DNA from: Caprella mutica
Lineage: Eukaryota; Arthropoda; Malacostraca; Amphipoda; Caprellidae
DNA length: 64,000 bases
Direction of reading: 5' to 3'
Assembly (NCBI GenBank): GCA_947561585.1
Contig: CANNZV010000439.1
Coordinates: 1-64,000 of the forward strand
In this document: positions 50,190 through 61,399 of the stretch, in pieces
How the letters are laid out: the number at the start of each line of letters is the position of its first letter
How positions within the stretch are numbered: position 1 is the stretch's first letter
Position numbers and translations under genes: made by a program
Notes under the pieces: generated by a model
Told to the model about the DNA's origin: nothing
The model's input: the letters and a program-made list of their open reading frames with translations, nothing else
Databases searched by the model: none

Positions 50190-50441
50190 CCAGATTGTAT
50201 TTCGTGGTAAATTCCAATGATATCTCGGGAGATATTCAATTTCTCTAATAAAAAAATTCCTGCAATGTCGGAGGATATTTTGCTATTAATTCCTGTATTA
50301 CCATTAATTTTTGGAGGAGAAACTGGAAAAATGTTGGAGTACTAGACAAATTGATGAAAAATGTTGGCAGCTATTTCTCAGATTTTTGAAAAAGTCAGAA
50401 GAGTTCAGTGCTGACTGCTGAGTGCACCAAATACAAACTGG
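50190..50441. mobile_element. CCAGATTG-ended hAT-like MITE
   Basis: This 252-bp element begins CCAGATTGTATTTCGTGG and ends GCACCAAATACAAACTGG. The perfect 8-bp duplication is AATAACAT (50182-50189 and 50442-50449). Same family as 8788-9001. Confidence 0.88.
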
Positions 50442-50484
50442 AATAACATGGGCGACTTTGATCATACTTTGAAACATGGCTTCG

Positions 50485-50638
50485 CCAGTCTGGAAAAATA
50501 GGTGCTTTCTGATGAACTAATTACTCTGTTGGAGTTTTACAGACTTCAAAAATTAATGGTAAATTGCTAAAAATTGTATAATCCGCAGCATTTAGCGTAT
50601 AGAGTTCATCTGTTAGCCTAAGCAGTTTTCCAGACTGG
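50485..50638. mobile_element. short CCAGTCTGG-ended MITE
   Basis: This 154-bp element begins CCAGTCTGGAAAAATAGG and ends AGCAGTTTTCCAGACTGG. The flanks ATGGCTTCG (left) and ATGGCTTG (right) look like an 8-bp duplication with one extra base. It is the inverted relative of 48537-48691. Confidence 0.7.
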
Positions 50639-50669
50639 ATGGCTTGTTTGTGGCACTGCCAGTCACCCA

Positions 50670-51814
50670 GTCTGTATTTCGTGGTAAATTCCACCGACAT
50701 GTCGGTGGAATTTTCAATTTTTTGCCCTTTGAAAATAATATTCTAACAAAGTTGGTGGATTTTTAATTATTTATTTCTATGTTACCAATAATTTTTGGTG
50801 GCCAAATGGGGAAAATGTTGGTGGATCAGCCAAATTAATGAAATTTTATGGTGGATATTTACAGTTTTTTTGGAAATGTCAGTGGCACCCTAGTTAAAAT
50901 AAATATATTCAATATAAAGTAGTAACTTAGTAAGTACAATATGTACAATTGTACATGTTTTCAAGCCCATAATGTGACCTCTTCAAGCCATTCAGTTTCA
51001 GGAGACAGATTTGACACACTTTACAGACTGGTTGAAATCTTTTATTTTTCCAGTGCTTTAAGCTTAGAGTTAGGCTGTGCATTTGATATAGTACACTAAG
51101 TACATCAGTATTTGAAAAATATATCTTTTTTTATTATATAGAGCTTGATTTCCTTCCAGAAGAACAGTCAGTGTTGGGATATACCAACTTCCATGACTAC
51201 AGATATTCCTGAGAATTACGATTGTGACAGTGACACAGGATGAGCTCAATCAGAAATTCACTAGGCGTGGTATAGTAATCTAAATTGCGGACTAAGCGCA
51301 TAGCTAAGTGAAATATCAGATAAGTCAGTTCATAGAATGCTAGTACATATTCTATGAACTATATAATCTATAGATACCCAGCAAACACGAATGTATCTAC
51401 TGGGAGACCCCGCTTTAAGTAGACCTGGCTTTTATAACAGGATGACTTAAAGCGGATTTGACCCCGAGCTTACTTACATCAGTTGTACCGGAAAATTACT
51501 TTTAAACAATTTTATTTACATTGAAGGAATCATACAAAATATGGTACATAATATTAGTGTGCCATACAAACGTTCTTTGATTTTAGTTAATAGAAAAAGA
51601 AAAATTAGAATAAAAATGCTAAACTTAAAGTGGGATTTCCCCCGCTTAATTTAAGAATAATTTCTAAGTTAATGTGAGGTATGATTTTTGACTTAAAGGG
51701 AGGGTGCAGGTAAAATCTAACATTTGATAATATGTGTTTCAATGGAATCAGCATATTTAATTATGTATGATTACATACTCCCCAGTAAACAATGCGGCAT
51801 CAAAATGATCCAGC
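50670..51814. other. MITE relative, then AT-rich intergenic DNA
   Basis: The first about 220 bp (CAGTCTGTATTTCGTGG onward) are another relative of 8788-9001 with a damaged right end. From about 50900 to 51814 the sequence is AT-rich. It includes two AAGTAGACCTGG / CTTAAAGCGG words around 51417-51458, but no gene or array was identified. Confidence 0.5.
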
Positions 51815-52307
51815 TATAAACAACGTATATCGATTCGATTTCTTTTCGATTGCCTGGAATATCGAATCGATGGATTATTCCATCGAATCGACAGACCGTT
51901 GTTTGTAGGACATCATCTGGTTACAAGGCTTTTCTCGAATGAATTCGAAAATAGAGCTAGGATCCGCTCTCTGACATCGTTTTGGCTTCTATTCGACAAA
52001 TCCGTGCAGAATTACCAACTGATATTCAAACAGTGATTCATAGTACGACCATAATAATGAAACGAAATGTGAATATTTGATATTAAGACAAAACCGTCTA
52101 ATACGATCTACTTACACATCGTATTACGCTTTTATGCAGATGTGTTTATTACAATAAAATGGGTCTAACTCAATGGTTTTTCTTAAATGTTCTGGAAATG
52201 TGCATCTGAATTGCGAGTAACTTTAGAAAATGTAAGTAATTCAAATATTATTTTGGAAAATACAATCATTTTACTAAAAGTTACTCATTTTCAGCGTACT
52301 AAGCATA

Positions 52308-52985
52308 AGGCCACGTTCACACTGCAAGCGGATCGGAGCGGCACGCTCGAAAAATTAATGTATATTTGACGCTAGCGGTGCTGCTAGCGTCAATGCATAA
52401 ATAAACTTTTTAAATAATTCTATATCTATTTTGGTAAGGTTTTCTAGACTCAGTGTTGGAAATATTTTATTTAACTCACGCTTTCAAATTGATCATCCTA
52501 TTCATCATCAGGTGAAGTACTACATAAATTAATAAGAAAAACCAATGCCTAATATGATCACCTAAAGTAAATATGATATACCGACCTACTATATTACAAA
52601 AATCTATTAACTTTCTAAATAAATTACCAATTCTAAAATAAAATATAAATTGAAAATATTACATGCTAAATATGAAATCAATAGAAATTAATGTAACAGC
52701 TCCTAGAAATCGAATTAAAAAGATAAAATAAAAAGAGGAAAGATGAACAAAGAAGTGACTCAAGAGCAGTCACAGAAACAGTGAAGTAAATAATCTGAAT
52801 CTTTTCACAGTTATAACCATTCCCAATTTAATTTATGATATTTCACCATTTCTAATTCCCACACTCAACCTCTGAAAACAAAAATAAAATAAATCTACCT
52901 ATTATATTATCATACTAATGTATTTATATTATATTATATTTAATAATATATTACATATGATAATATAACAAGTGAAGCTTAATAA
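52308..52985. mobile_element. insertion in the CAGAGGTG-type copy
   Basis: This block is absent from the related copy at 61.4-63.1 kb. It starts AGGCCACGTTCACACTGC followed by GCGGATCGGAGCGGC, a composition seen at ends of some hAT-like MITEs. It includes an AT-rich remainder. A matching right inverted end was not found, so limits are taken from comparison of the two copies. Confidence 0.45.
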
Positions 52986-53137
52986 TCTATATCTATTGTG
53001 ATTTTTTTAGCAATAGCGTTCATTTGTAGTTCAACTGCTAATTTTAAGTCAATATCCGGTTTGATTTCGCCTCTTTTCTACCATTTTTAAAAGATACTTA
53101 GCAATCAAATCTGTCAATTTCTGAAGTGTATCAGACG

Positions 53138-53600
53138 TTATCGTCTTACAAGAGTCTTCAGTATCCTTCCAGAGGTTATCTTTTGACGAGAACTGACGTC
53201 CTCCACATACACATTCTGCTTCAGAATGGACTGAGGTTCTTCAATTGGGTTTGAATCTAGAGAGAGACTGGGCCATACCATCAACTTATCATTGACGAAC
53301 TTATTACTACTCAGGAAACTCAGAATTGCATTAGTAGAGTGAGAAGAGGCGTTGTTACCTGCTGCAATGTACGCAGCAGGTTTCCTTTTCAGCCAATGAA
53401 CAAATCCACAATTCAAAAAGTTAATATAATTAGCAGAATTTATTTTGACTCCTTTTGGAATCGTGGAAGATCAGACCAGTTCATTTCCAATTGTCCCAGC
53501 CCAAATTATCACACCTCCACTTCCATGTTGACGTCAAATTCGTTGGCGATGTGGTGAGGCATGCTTCAGCCCATCAGTCAGGGCTGTCTAGAGTTTTCAC
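53138..53600 (-). pseudogene. Tc1/mariner-superfamily transposase fragment, copy 1
   Basis: The minus-strand open stretch encodes GNNASSHSTNAILSFL, FVNDKLMVWPSLSLDSNPIEE, then SILKQNVYVED. Compared with copy 2 (62100-62425) the catalytic Asp of HDNAPSH is Asn here, so it is inactive. The distance from that position to the Glu of the NPIE motif is 37 residues. Upstream pieces of the same protein (down to about 53600) are present with stops. Confidence 0.75.
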
Positions 53601-53682
53601 GCATTTTATCTTTATAGAGTACTGTTTGGTAATCAGTCTTAAGATACTTCTCCGCCCATAGTAACCTTATGTGTATCCTTAA

Positions 53683-54239
53683 AGGTCCTCTCCAGGGTCC
53701 GGGAAAAAAATGAGTTTATTACATAATATTTTAGAAATAAGGTTTGCGATCATTATCCCTCAAACTGCATACTATTCGATTCAGTATATATTTTAATACT
53801 CTGTGAGCAACAATCGAGCGAATCTCCAAGCAGACGCTGAGAAAGAAGATTGTACACTCTTTGCTTTGATTACAAATTTAGATTTTTAAACAAACAATGC
53901 GTTTTTGGCCTTCTTTCAAGATATTAATTGTTTCTAAAAGTATTTAAACGTTTCTATAATAAGTTCATCCAATTTAAAACTTTAAACGAATAATAAATAA
54001 ATTTAATGAACCAAATACCTAGTTGACAATCAAAACAAATGGTGTACATTCTTCTTCTTCAGACTGAAAATTGGAAAATCGGAAGTAAAATAGGTTTTGT
54101 AGAGTTTGGGTTATGGAATTTTTTAAAAGCATATAAAATTAAAAATATGCTATCAAATTTGATGATGTTTGCAATAAAATGATAAGAAACATTAGCTTCG
54201 TTGATTTAAGCAATAAAAAAAATTGCTTGGAGAGGACCT
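53683..54239. mobile_element. TTAA-flanked MITE, copy 2 (inverted)
   Basis: Opposite orientation to 37036-37612 and similar over its whole length. The ends are AGGTCCTCTCCAGGG and TTGCTTGGAGAGGACCT. The left flank is TTAA (53679-53682) and the right flank TCAA (54240-54243), one base changed. It is inserted into the CAGAGGTG-type element, so it is younger than that copy. Confidence 0.7.
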
Positions 54240-54243
54240 TCAA

Positions 54244-55334
54244 GCCCGGCACGATCATGCATGCATGATAGTACGAACATGATCAGGCGTGCCGAACCTA
54301 ATACTATTGTACCAAATTTGGTACTTTTCAATAGTTTTCATCTCTCATTTTTGTCAAAGCACCATATTAGTACTCTTTTTACCTCATTTTTCAGTTTAAT
54401 TTTATAAGAAATTGAATATGTCTCATGTTATACAGTTTGTCAGTTAAATCCAATTAATTGGCTTACATTTCAAATGGTTATATCTCAGATATATGTAATT
54501 GGCTATAAATCTTGAAAATACTCTTATGTTAATTTTGGCTTTAAATCTTCAAAAATCAGTCAAAATTGGCTTTACTCAGAATTTTTGAGAAAAGTTAGCT
54601 CAAAAATTGGCCTGGAATTTGCCAGCCTGGATTTTGTTGGTACTTTAATTCAAATAATTCAAATCTGGTACATTTTTAGTATCTGATCTGGTATATTCAA
54701 GGAAATACTTTTGGCAACCTTTGGCATGATTCTACTGCATATCATAAGGCATGATCGTGTGAACCCCTTTTTTGCATGACATGCTATGATGCTGCATGAT
54801 CACGCGGCATGATGAATGAAAGGAAATCCAGTGAGCAAGGGGGCGGAGCTTATATCTTACACACGCCTAGAACTTCGGTTAAAATGTTATTTTTTTTTCA
54901 CAAGAATGGATAAGCAGCTCTAAAATAGATAACATTAAAATTGTTCACCAAACATTTATGCTTGGTGAAAAGTTCGATCTATTGGTTATTGTAATAAAAT
55001 TTAAAAAAATTAAAATGCGCTTTATTCGAAACATACCTATATAAAAATCAATTTGTAAGTGAATTAAATATTTTAAATACAAAAATTGAATTTGTATACG
55101 AATTTTGTTTTTCAGCTATAAATTCCTACTTTTATTTATTTATATTTTTGGGTGAGAATTTTTTTCTTTCAATAATATTGTTATTATTATTATTAAGGAT
55201 AATGAAATCGCATTATTGGGACTCAGAGACATTCTACTGTCATGACGAAACCTATTTGAATGACTGTAGGCTGAACGCCTATTATGCATCTGTTTCATGC
55301 TGAATGACATTCTGCATGATCGTGCGAACCGGGC
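54244..55334. mobile_element. element with GCCCGG...CACGATCATGCA ends
   Basis: The left end GCCCGGCACGATCATGCATG and the right end GCATGATCGTGCGAACCGGGC are inverted repeats with a short indel. Many GCATGAT/ATCATGC words lie inside (for example 54745-54812, 55287-55330). A CCAATTAATTGGC-type MITE fragment lies at about 54415-54630. It is absent from the related copy at 61.7 kb. The target duplication is not clear. Confidence 0.55.
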
Positions 55335-55925
55335 TTTAGAAAGAGGTCTATTAACAGGTGAAACATAAGAGGCAATTAGTTTCAGTATTCTACAGTGAGT
55401 GGTTTTTCCACACAAACACTCTTAAAAACTGCATCACTAGTTTCCAATGGTTTCCTCTAGAGTTTTCTCTTGAACAAGGACATTTATGTCTCGTAGCTAT
55501 TTGGAATTTGCCCTAATCCTTGCGTGTAATATTTTTTCAGGGGATCAACATTTAATTTCTACACTGTACGTGGCTTAAAAATAATAAATTTAATTTTACA
55601 GCATATGTGATAATTTTTTGGAAAGTAGCGCTGTAGCGCTGCCGGCCTGCTGCTACATTCTGCTGTAGCGGAAGCGGCAACGCTGCTGCTGCATTATTAT
55701 GCATGTAGCGGCAGCGCCGCTGCTTTTCAAAGTAGCGCTGCCCACCTCTGCTAATATGCTTCGAAATGATATCCACTCGATATCCAATAAGCAAATAAAT
55801 TCAAAATTAAAATTGAATCTTTTACTGTATTGCATATAGTTTACTTAGGTTGAGTACATATCAATTTAATTAATGTTACATAATGTTATATACAAATTAA
55901 ATGGGAAGAAATGAAGTGATGTGTC

Positions 55926-55992
55926 CGGGTATTGAACCTGCAATCAGATATCCTGCAGTCACGTACATGTACCTTGGCACTGTGCCACCGTG
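55926..55992 (-). repeat. tRNA-like sequence, probable SINE head
   Basis: On the minus strand an A-box-like TGGCACAGTGCC (55987-55976) and a B-box-like GGTTCAATACC (55938-55928) are about 49 bases apart, the spacing of an internal RNA polymerase III promoter. The A box departs from consensus at its last two bases. No convincing cloverleaf could be drawn. A tRNA-derived SINE is more likely than a working tRNA gene. The tail and target duplication were not found. Confidence 0.5.
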
Positions 55993-56294
55993 GATGTATT
56001 TTACAAAAAAAAATTGATATTAAACGACTTGGAGATACTTTGAGATATTTTTAAGTGAATATTACTTTATAGACAAACACCGCTTTCATAACCAAAATCA
56101 CAACTTATCCCTATTACAAATTGTACATAATAAGATGGTCAAATTTTTATAAAATTGTAACTCCTTAAAAATTTCATTTTCTATGAGTTCAAATTAAAGA
56201 AAATGTTTCAATGTAAAGCTAAATAAAGAAAAATAATGAAATTTCAATGAAATAATTAAAATTTAACCATAGATTAACTCTCACTCAGTATATA

Positions 56295-56940
56295 CAGGGT
56301 TTCCGACACTTTTGTTGCCAAACTTTAACATGAGGTAGCGATCGTCGAAATAAACACTTTATATTCTATGAAGGTATGGTCTAAAATGCTTAGTTAAAGA
56401 GTTACAAGGTTAGGAAGGTATCGATTTTGTACCATTTATTATTATTAGTTAACATTATTTATTTAATGTTGCGATAAGAAACAAAACATTTATAATAGTA
56501 ATTATTATGAGCACAAGAAACATAATCTTAAATTAGGTTACATGTTTACAAAATGTGTTCAATCTGCCGCCAATTCGATGCAATGCAGGCGTTCAAACGT
56601 TTGTCCAATGATTGGCAGACGCGAGCAAAGACACCAGGAATTTCACGAATCCTTGCGGAGGCTTCGACAATCCTGACGATCAGGTCTTGTTCAGATTGAA
56701 TCGGTATTCCATACACCAAACTCTTCAAATGTCCCTATAAGTAGAAATTTAGGGGCGTAATATTATTTCGTTTCCTTAACACGGGTTTTTCATTAATTGT
56801 AAATTTTTTTTACCCAACCTCAAGTCCCTGTAACTCTTTAACTAAGCAATTTAGACCATACCTTCATAGAATATAAATTGTTTATTTCAACGATCGCTAC
56901 CGAATGTTAAAGTTTGGCAACAAAAGTGTCGGACACCCTG
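56295..56940 (-). mobile_element. long-TIR mariner-like element with transposase C-terminus
   Basis: The ends CAGGGTTTCCGACACTTTTG and CAAAAGTGTCGGACACCCTG are flanked by TA on both sides (56293-56294 and 56941-56942). The inverted repeats extend about 120 bp each (shared AGCGATCGT, GGTATGGTCTAAA, AGAGTTACA). Inside, the minus-strand frame 56728-56546 reads SEQDLIVRIVEASARI, VCQSLDKRLNACI and IEHIL. This fits the C-terminal tail of insect Tc1/mariner-like transposases. The catalytic core is deleted. Confidence 0.8.
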
Positions 56941-57524
56941 TATAGGTGATTAATTAGTTCACTCGAGTAATGAAGGACCTGGGTTATGAAATGCACCGCG
57001 GAGTTATGAAGTATTTTCAAATTTGTTTCAATAATAGAAAACGATATACGTCATGAATTTCGTCCTAGTTCTCACTCAAAGACCGTAATTTTCTCCCAGA
57101 TTTTAATCATAGAAAACAATCAGTGTCCCTGAGCTATGAAGCGGCTCTGAGTTATGTAGAAACAAAAATTTAATAACTTAGGAGTTTCACTGTATTTTTA
57201 TACGACTATAACAGACGACAGAAAATATGAGACTCATAACAGCTTTTCTAATTTTTTACACGCATCGAATATACATCGTTTTTATATCTATATTTATGCA
57301 TCGTTTTCATAGAAAAATATCTATCTTTCGATTTCGTTACTAAATTCGTATGTATTAAATTATATATTGATTCGACATCTAAAATAGAACGAGATTTATG
57401 ATGTCGATTTCAGGGTTTTTTCTTGCATCGATTCGATTAAAATTAATTAATAAATTCAGATATAAGCTGTCCCAGCTTTGAATTCGACATAAGAAGGTAT
57501 CGAATCGATAGACCGTTGTTTATA

Positions 57525-58560
57525 AACATGATCGCATAAGCTTAATTATGTTAACTAATAAAAACCCTATTTTCTCTGAAAATACAGTGATTTGAGATGA
57601 AATATTTCATATCCGTAACTAATCAATGCTTATTTATGATATTATGATAAAATATTTGATATGCAAATTAGACGGGTCTGCCTGTATTCAATATCTACAT
57701 GAGTCTGTATAACCACTTCTCCTATCTCTTGCATCGAATGCAAGTAACAAATTAGACATTGTAACAACTAGTAGAAATCAATCTGATGTTCGCTTGCACC
57801 GCTAAACTGCATCACATTATGTATATTTGGCATCGAAGTGAACTGTTAATTAACACAGTCGAATAGGAAGATAAATTATGACGTCCATCAAATATAGAAA
57901 TACTGTATGGTAATGAACGCTTAATTAAATATCTAATGGATTTCGAAACGATACACAGGGGAAAACCGGGATAATTCCGACAGTTTTTGTTAAAAACTCA
58001 ATATTTCGTATACCAATTCGAATTTTACTATTAAATGATTTATGAGGGTAGATAAGGCATTTTTCTTCATTTTTTTTGAGACTGCTTCACAGTTTAAACC
58101 TTCATTCGAAAGTTATAAGACAAAATGTAAAGGGTTTCAAGTGTCCGAATGCTCCTTCTTCTTAGAGGGAGACTTTGGACAAGCTGGGAGGATGATTCGG
58201 ACACCATAAAAATGGTTAAAACAAAGGAAATTTGGATAATTAAACGTTAGGATTGAATTCGGATCAACGAATTTAATTGAAATTAAACATGACTTGTTAT
58301 TCACAGTATTAGAAGTTAATGGTATTTGAAAAATTTTACCATAATTGTAGTGATTGAACATTTTCTTCAACAAAATATAGATATACCATGAGTAATAACT
58401 GTGAAATTATCCTTATATTTAATAGCTATATATATAAAAAGAATGGTATGACTATTTCCGTTTACTTTGGGTATAACTATTTCTTTTTTCTTGGAATAAC
58501 ATTAAAGTTAGTAAATTATATCTTAAATATTACTTCAAATGTTTAAAGTATAGTTCATAA
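57525..58560. other. intergenic DNA with possible Tigger end
   Basis: Mostly AT-rich. At 57956 the sequence CAGGGGAAAACCGGGATAAT resembles a pogo/Tigger-type terminus, and the minus-strand HTH remnant at 58565-58690 lies within reach of it. A GTGTCCGAA...TTCGGACAC inverted pair is at 58140-58203. The opposite terminus was not found. Confidence 0.35.
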
Positions 58561-58564
58561 GTGT

Positions 58565-58690
58565 AGATCTTTCTACACCTCCAACTTCAGCAGCTTTTCT
58601 GACAGATAAACCTTTTTGGAATTCATCAAATGGTTCACCTCTATCAGTTTTACTTTTTATAATGAGAAGGCATGATTGCAATCGTAAGTC
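58565..58690 (-). pseudogene. pipsqueak-type HTH fragment of a Tigger/pogo transposase
   Basis: The minus-strand reading KTDRGEPFDEFQKG then LSVRKAAEVGGVERSTL has the spacing of the N-terminal psq/CENP-B-type HTH of Tigger transposases (RKT.RG..., S.R.AA...GV.RSTL). No downstream DDE domain follows. It is a short remnant. Confidence 0.5.
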
Positions 58691-58699
58691 TGTAAAATA

Positions 58700-59683
58700 A
58701 AGACACTAATATAAAAAGTTTGAAACTAACGAATGCTATTTCAATTAAAATAATTAATTTCAAGATCTGAATGTCCGTTTTCATAAATCATAACATTTTT
58801 CCTATCTAAAGAACCGTTCTTTTTAAAACACTATTTGAATAGGTATGTAGGTACTATCTATATACGAACGAACATACCTACTCAATTATGCGGCTTTTTC
58901 TTCTAATGAATCTCAGAATGAAAAAAAAAGCTAAATGTGAATATTTCTTATATAATTAATTGTGAACAGAAGTACTTGATCAATTTAAATTCTGCTTACT
59001 GTTATATAACCTTAGCTCTACAAAATTTAAAGCAATTCCAGATTTTTTTAATTTAGAGTGGAGAGGACCTTTAATAATTTAGGCAGTATGGAGATGATTG
59101 CGAGTGGTATACAATATTGGAAGTGAAATTTATTTGGCGATAACACAAAACAAGAAGTTTAGAAAGTGATTTTAAAATGACATCACAAAATTGAACTTTG
59201 GTTACATTCTAGATGTAACCAAAGTTGAGAATCTATTTATGTAGTGACTCTTAGAGTTTATATACACTAACAGCCAAATTTCTCCCACTTCTATTTGAAA
59301 TACCGGTTCCTAAAAAAATATGTGGAGAAAATTTCCTTCTCAAAAAAAAAAAAAAAAAAAAAAAAAAACTAATAAAATTCATTATCCACAGAAGAGTTGC
59401 AGTTAAAAAATTCAAATTCATTATCCATAGAAGAGTTGCAGAACTATTTCCAGTAGAAATAAGTTTAAAACAAAACCAAACTAAAAATAGGTAAAATTAA
59501 ATGATGAGGAAAAACTCATAATATTGTATTAGTTTAATATTTATGCAAGTCTTTATATACTAGACCTTATCTAAATTAGTACTGCAAGGTACAAACTATA
59601 AAGGCAAATAGAAATAAAATGATTATTGTAAAAAAATAAAAATAAAGTATATAAACTACTACAAATTTTGGTCAAGAAGTAGT
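58700..59683. other. 3' flank of the synthetase remnant
   Basis: AT-rich. Contains a lone end of the TTAA-type MITE (GGAGAGGACCTTTAA, about 59060-59074), a run of about 25 A at 59343-59368, and two near-identical words (TTCATTATCCA-AGAAGAGTTGCAG) at about 59377 and 59412. No gene was seen. Confidence 0.5.
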
Positions 59684-59956
59684 TTAAACCTTCTTTGCTA
59701 GGCTCAATTTATCGACTATACCAGCTGATATACAAGGAAGAGCATCCAGAAAAATAATTCCTCCCGTTAGTTTATTATTCGCTGGAAGTTTGTCAGCAAC
59801 TAATTTATGCAAAGCATCTGTAGTCACTGAAAGGTCTTCTAAGACAACGAAGGCTCGAGGAGCTTCCAAATATTCTGGATGAGGAACTCCGATAACACTC
59901 GCAGAAGCCAAACTAGGATGAGACATGAGAACATCTTCTATATCAGCAGGGAAAAC
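59684..59956 (-). CDS. C-terminal AMP-binding domain exon of the synthetase remnant
   Basis: Ninety codons then TAA encode the small C-terminal domain: VFPADIEDVLMSHPSLASAS, VIGVPHPEYLEAPRAFVVL, LPANNKLTGGIIFLDALP, then CISAGIVDKLSLAKKV. The frame is intact. The residue after SAG, normally the Lys that acts in adenylation, is Ile. The end AKKV resembles peroxisomal -KL-type tails only loosely. The acceptor TTTTCAG at 59957 is good. Confidence 0.75.
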   Translation of the reverse strand, partial: VFPADIEDVLMSHPSLASASVIGVPHPEYLEAPRAFVVLEDLSVTTDALHKLVADKLPANNKLTGGIIFLDALPCISAGIVDKLSLAKKV

Positions 59957-61399
59957 CTGAAAATGTAGATCGTGAATGTACCGGAATCCCCTGATCATAC
60001 TTTTAATTATCAAAATTCACTGGCTGAAGTAATTGACAAAATCGATCACAAGGCTGAAGGATTCCAGGTTTTATAATCTGTTTGATTCTGTCGAACAAGT
60101 GAAGGCAGTTGTTCTCATCAACCATTTCAACATCACCAGTACGGTACCATCCATCTGCAGTTTTAGAATAAGCAGTCGCCTCAGGATTGAATAGGTATTC
60201 TGCGAAGAGCTGAAATATTGTGATTTAATTTTAAAACTTACAAAGTTGTGAATGTTTAGTAAAAAATATACCAACATAAATTCAATAGGTTTAATTACAA
60301 CATACTGTCGGCGTTTTACAGACAATTTCTCCTCTACAATTTACAGGAAGAGATTTTCCAGTTTCCATACCTATTATCTTCAGTTTGACGTTGCTAGTAG
60401 TTTTGAACATATTAGCTTGATCTTTAGTCAACATAGTTGCAGCCAGAAACATAACTACTGTCATACCAAAACCTGAAAAAGGCATCATGAAAAAATTTAC
60501 ATTTCCAACCATTATAAAGTTCAAAATACTAGTTAATTTGATCTATTTTGATATCAACCAAAAACAATATTTATGAGAGAATATGATATTTGTTGCAATT
60601 TTAACCTTGAGTGAAAGTAACGCCTGGTAATTTTTCACAGAATTGTTTCACCAATGAATCTGGCAGAGGAGCTGCACTTGAACTAACAGTTTTAAGGTGA
60701 TCTAAAACTTGAGGTCTTTCATTGTTAATTTTTAACAATGTCTTCAGCATTGCTGGGACAATAAGTAGCTTCGTGATATGATAGGATATGAATTTAATTT
60801 TAAATATTAAGAATGATTTGAAAAATTTAACATGTGACCAGAGCTAAGTATAGTTTTTGCTTATTATCTTGAACTTATCCAGATCTTCAATCAATTTATC
60901 TTCCTCATTGTTTTTGACCCACAACTTGTATACAAATCTAAGTCCAATGAATAGGATAGAGATCAGTCCATAGACATGGTTCAGACAGCGATGGACAAAC
61001 CCCACTTAAATGCTGTCGGCTGGTAAACAACAACATAAAATTCAATAATCATTTGAAATGAATGGACGAGGAATAAAATGCATATATGCGAAATGCTTGA
61101 CATTTTATAAAGAGAATTAGTGCAATTCAATTAATATTTATCGATGACATGAAATATTCTCGTGACGATATTCGCTCTAAATATCTCATGTAATATTAAT
61201 CAAAGTTGACGAGACGCTCCAAAGAGGCATTGCACAGGCTAACATGGGGGACTGTATGTACTAAATTGCAACCTTAATCTACTATCAGCCAGGTGACACT
61301 GGCATGGCAAGTAACTACTCGTTTACACATGGCATATCCACTAAGCCAGTTTGAGACGCGATTTCACGCCCTCACACATATGAAGACAGCACTCACACC

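Larger units (their letters stand above)
51990..55750 (-). mobile_element. disrupted relative of the CAGAGGTG-ended element
   Basis: Read on the minus strand, this interval matches 61400 to about 62855 in order. It has the end CAGAGGTGGGCAGCGCTAC (at 55750), GC-rich AGCGCTAC subterminal words, a shared 5' stretch, then the DD37E-type transposase fragment and the tail down to about 51990. It is interrupted by at least three later insertions (about 52308-52985, 53683-54239 and 54244-55334). The far TIR is missing. The flank at the intact end is CTAATATG, but its partner was not found. Confidence 0.7.
51817..57522. mobile_element. possible outer element with TAAACAACG ends enclosing nested insertions
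   Basis: TAAACAACG (51817-51825) and its complement CGTTGTTTA (57514-57522) face each other, both next to TA. They are followed inward by related TATCGATTCGAT words. The left end also folds back on itself (ATCGAATCGACAGACCGTTGTTTGT at about 51884-51908). The 5.7-kb interval holds several other elements. The pairing is based on about 20 bp per side, so it is tentative. Confidence 0.45.

Noticed and set aside
55926..55992. A functional tRNA gene
   Set aside because: The A box departs from consensus and no cloverleaf with paired acceptor stem could be formed, so a SINE head or chance is more likely.
59684..60013. Upstream extension of the last synthetase exon (IIKSMIRGFRYIHDLHF before VFPAD)
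   Set aside because: It is open but crosses a good acceptor (TTTTCAG at 59957) and does not match the family, whereas splicing at that acceptor gives ILQ|VFPADIED with correct spacing.
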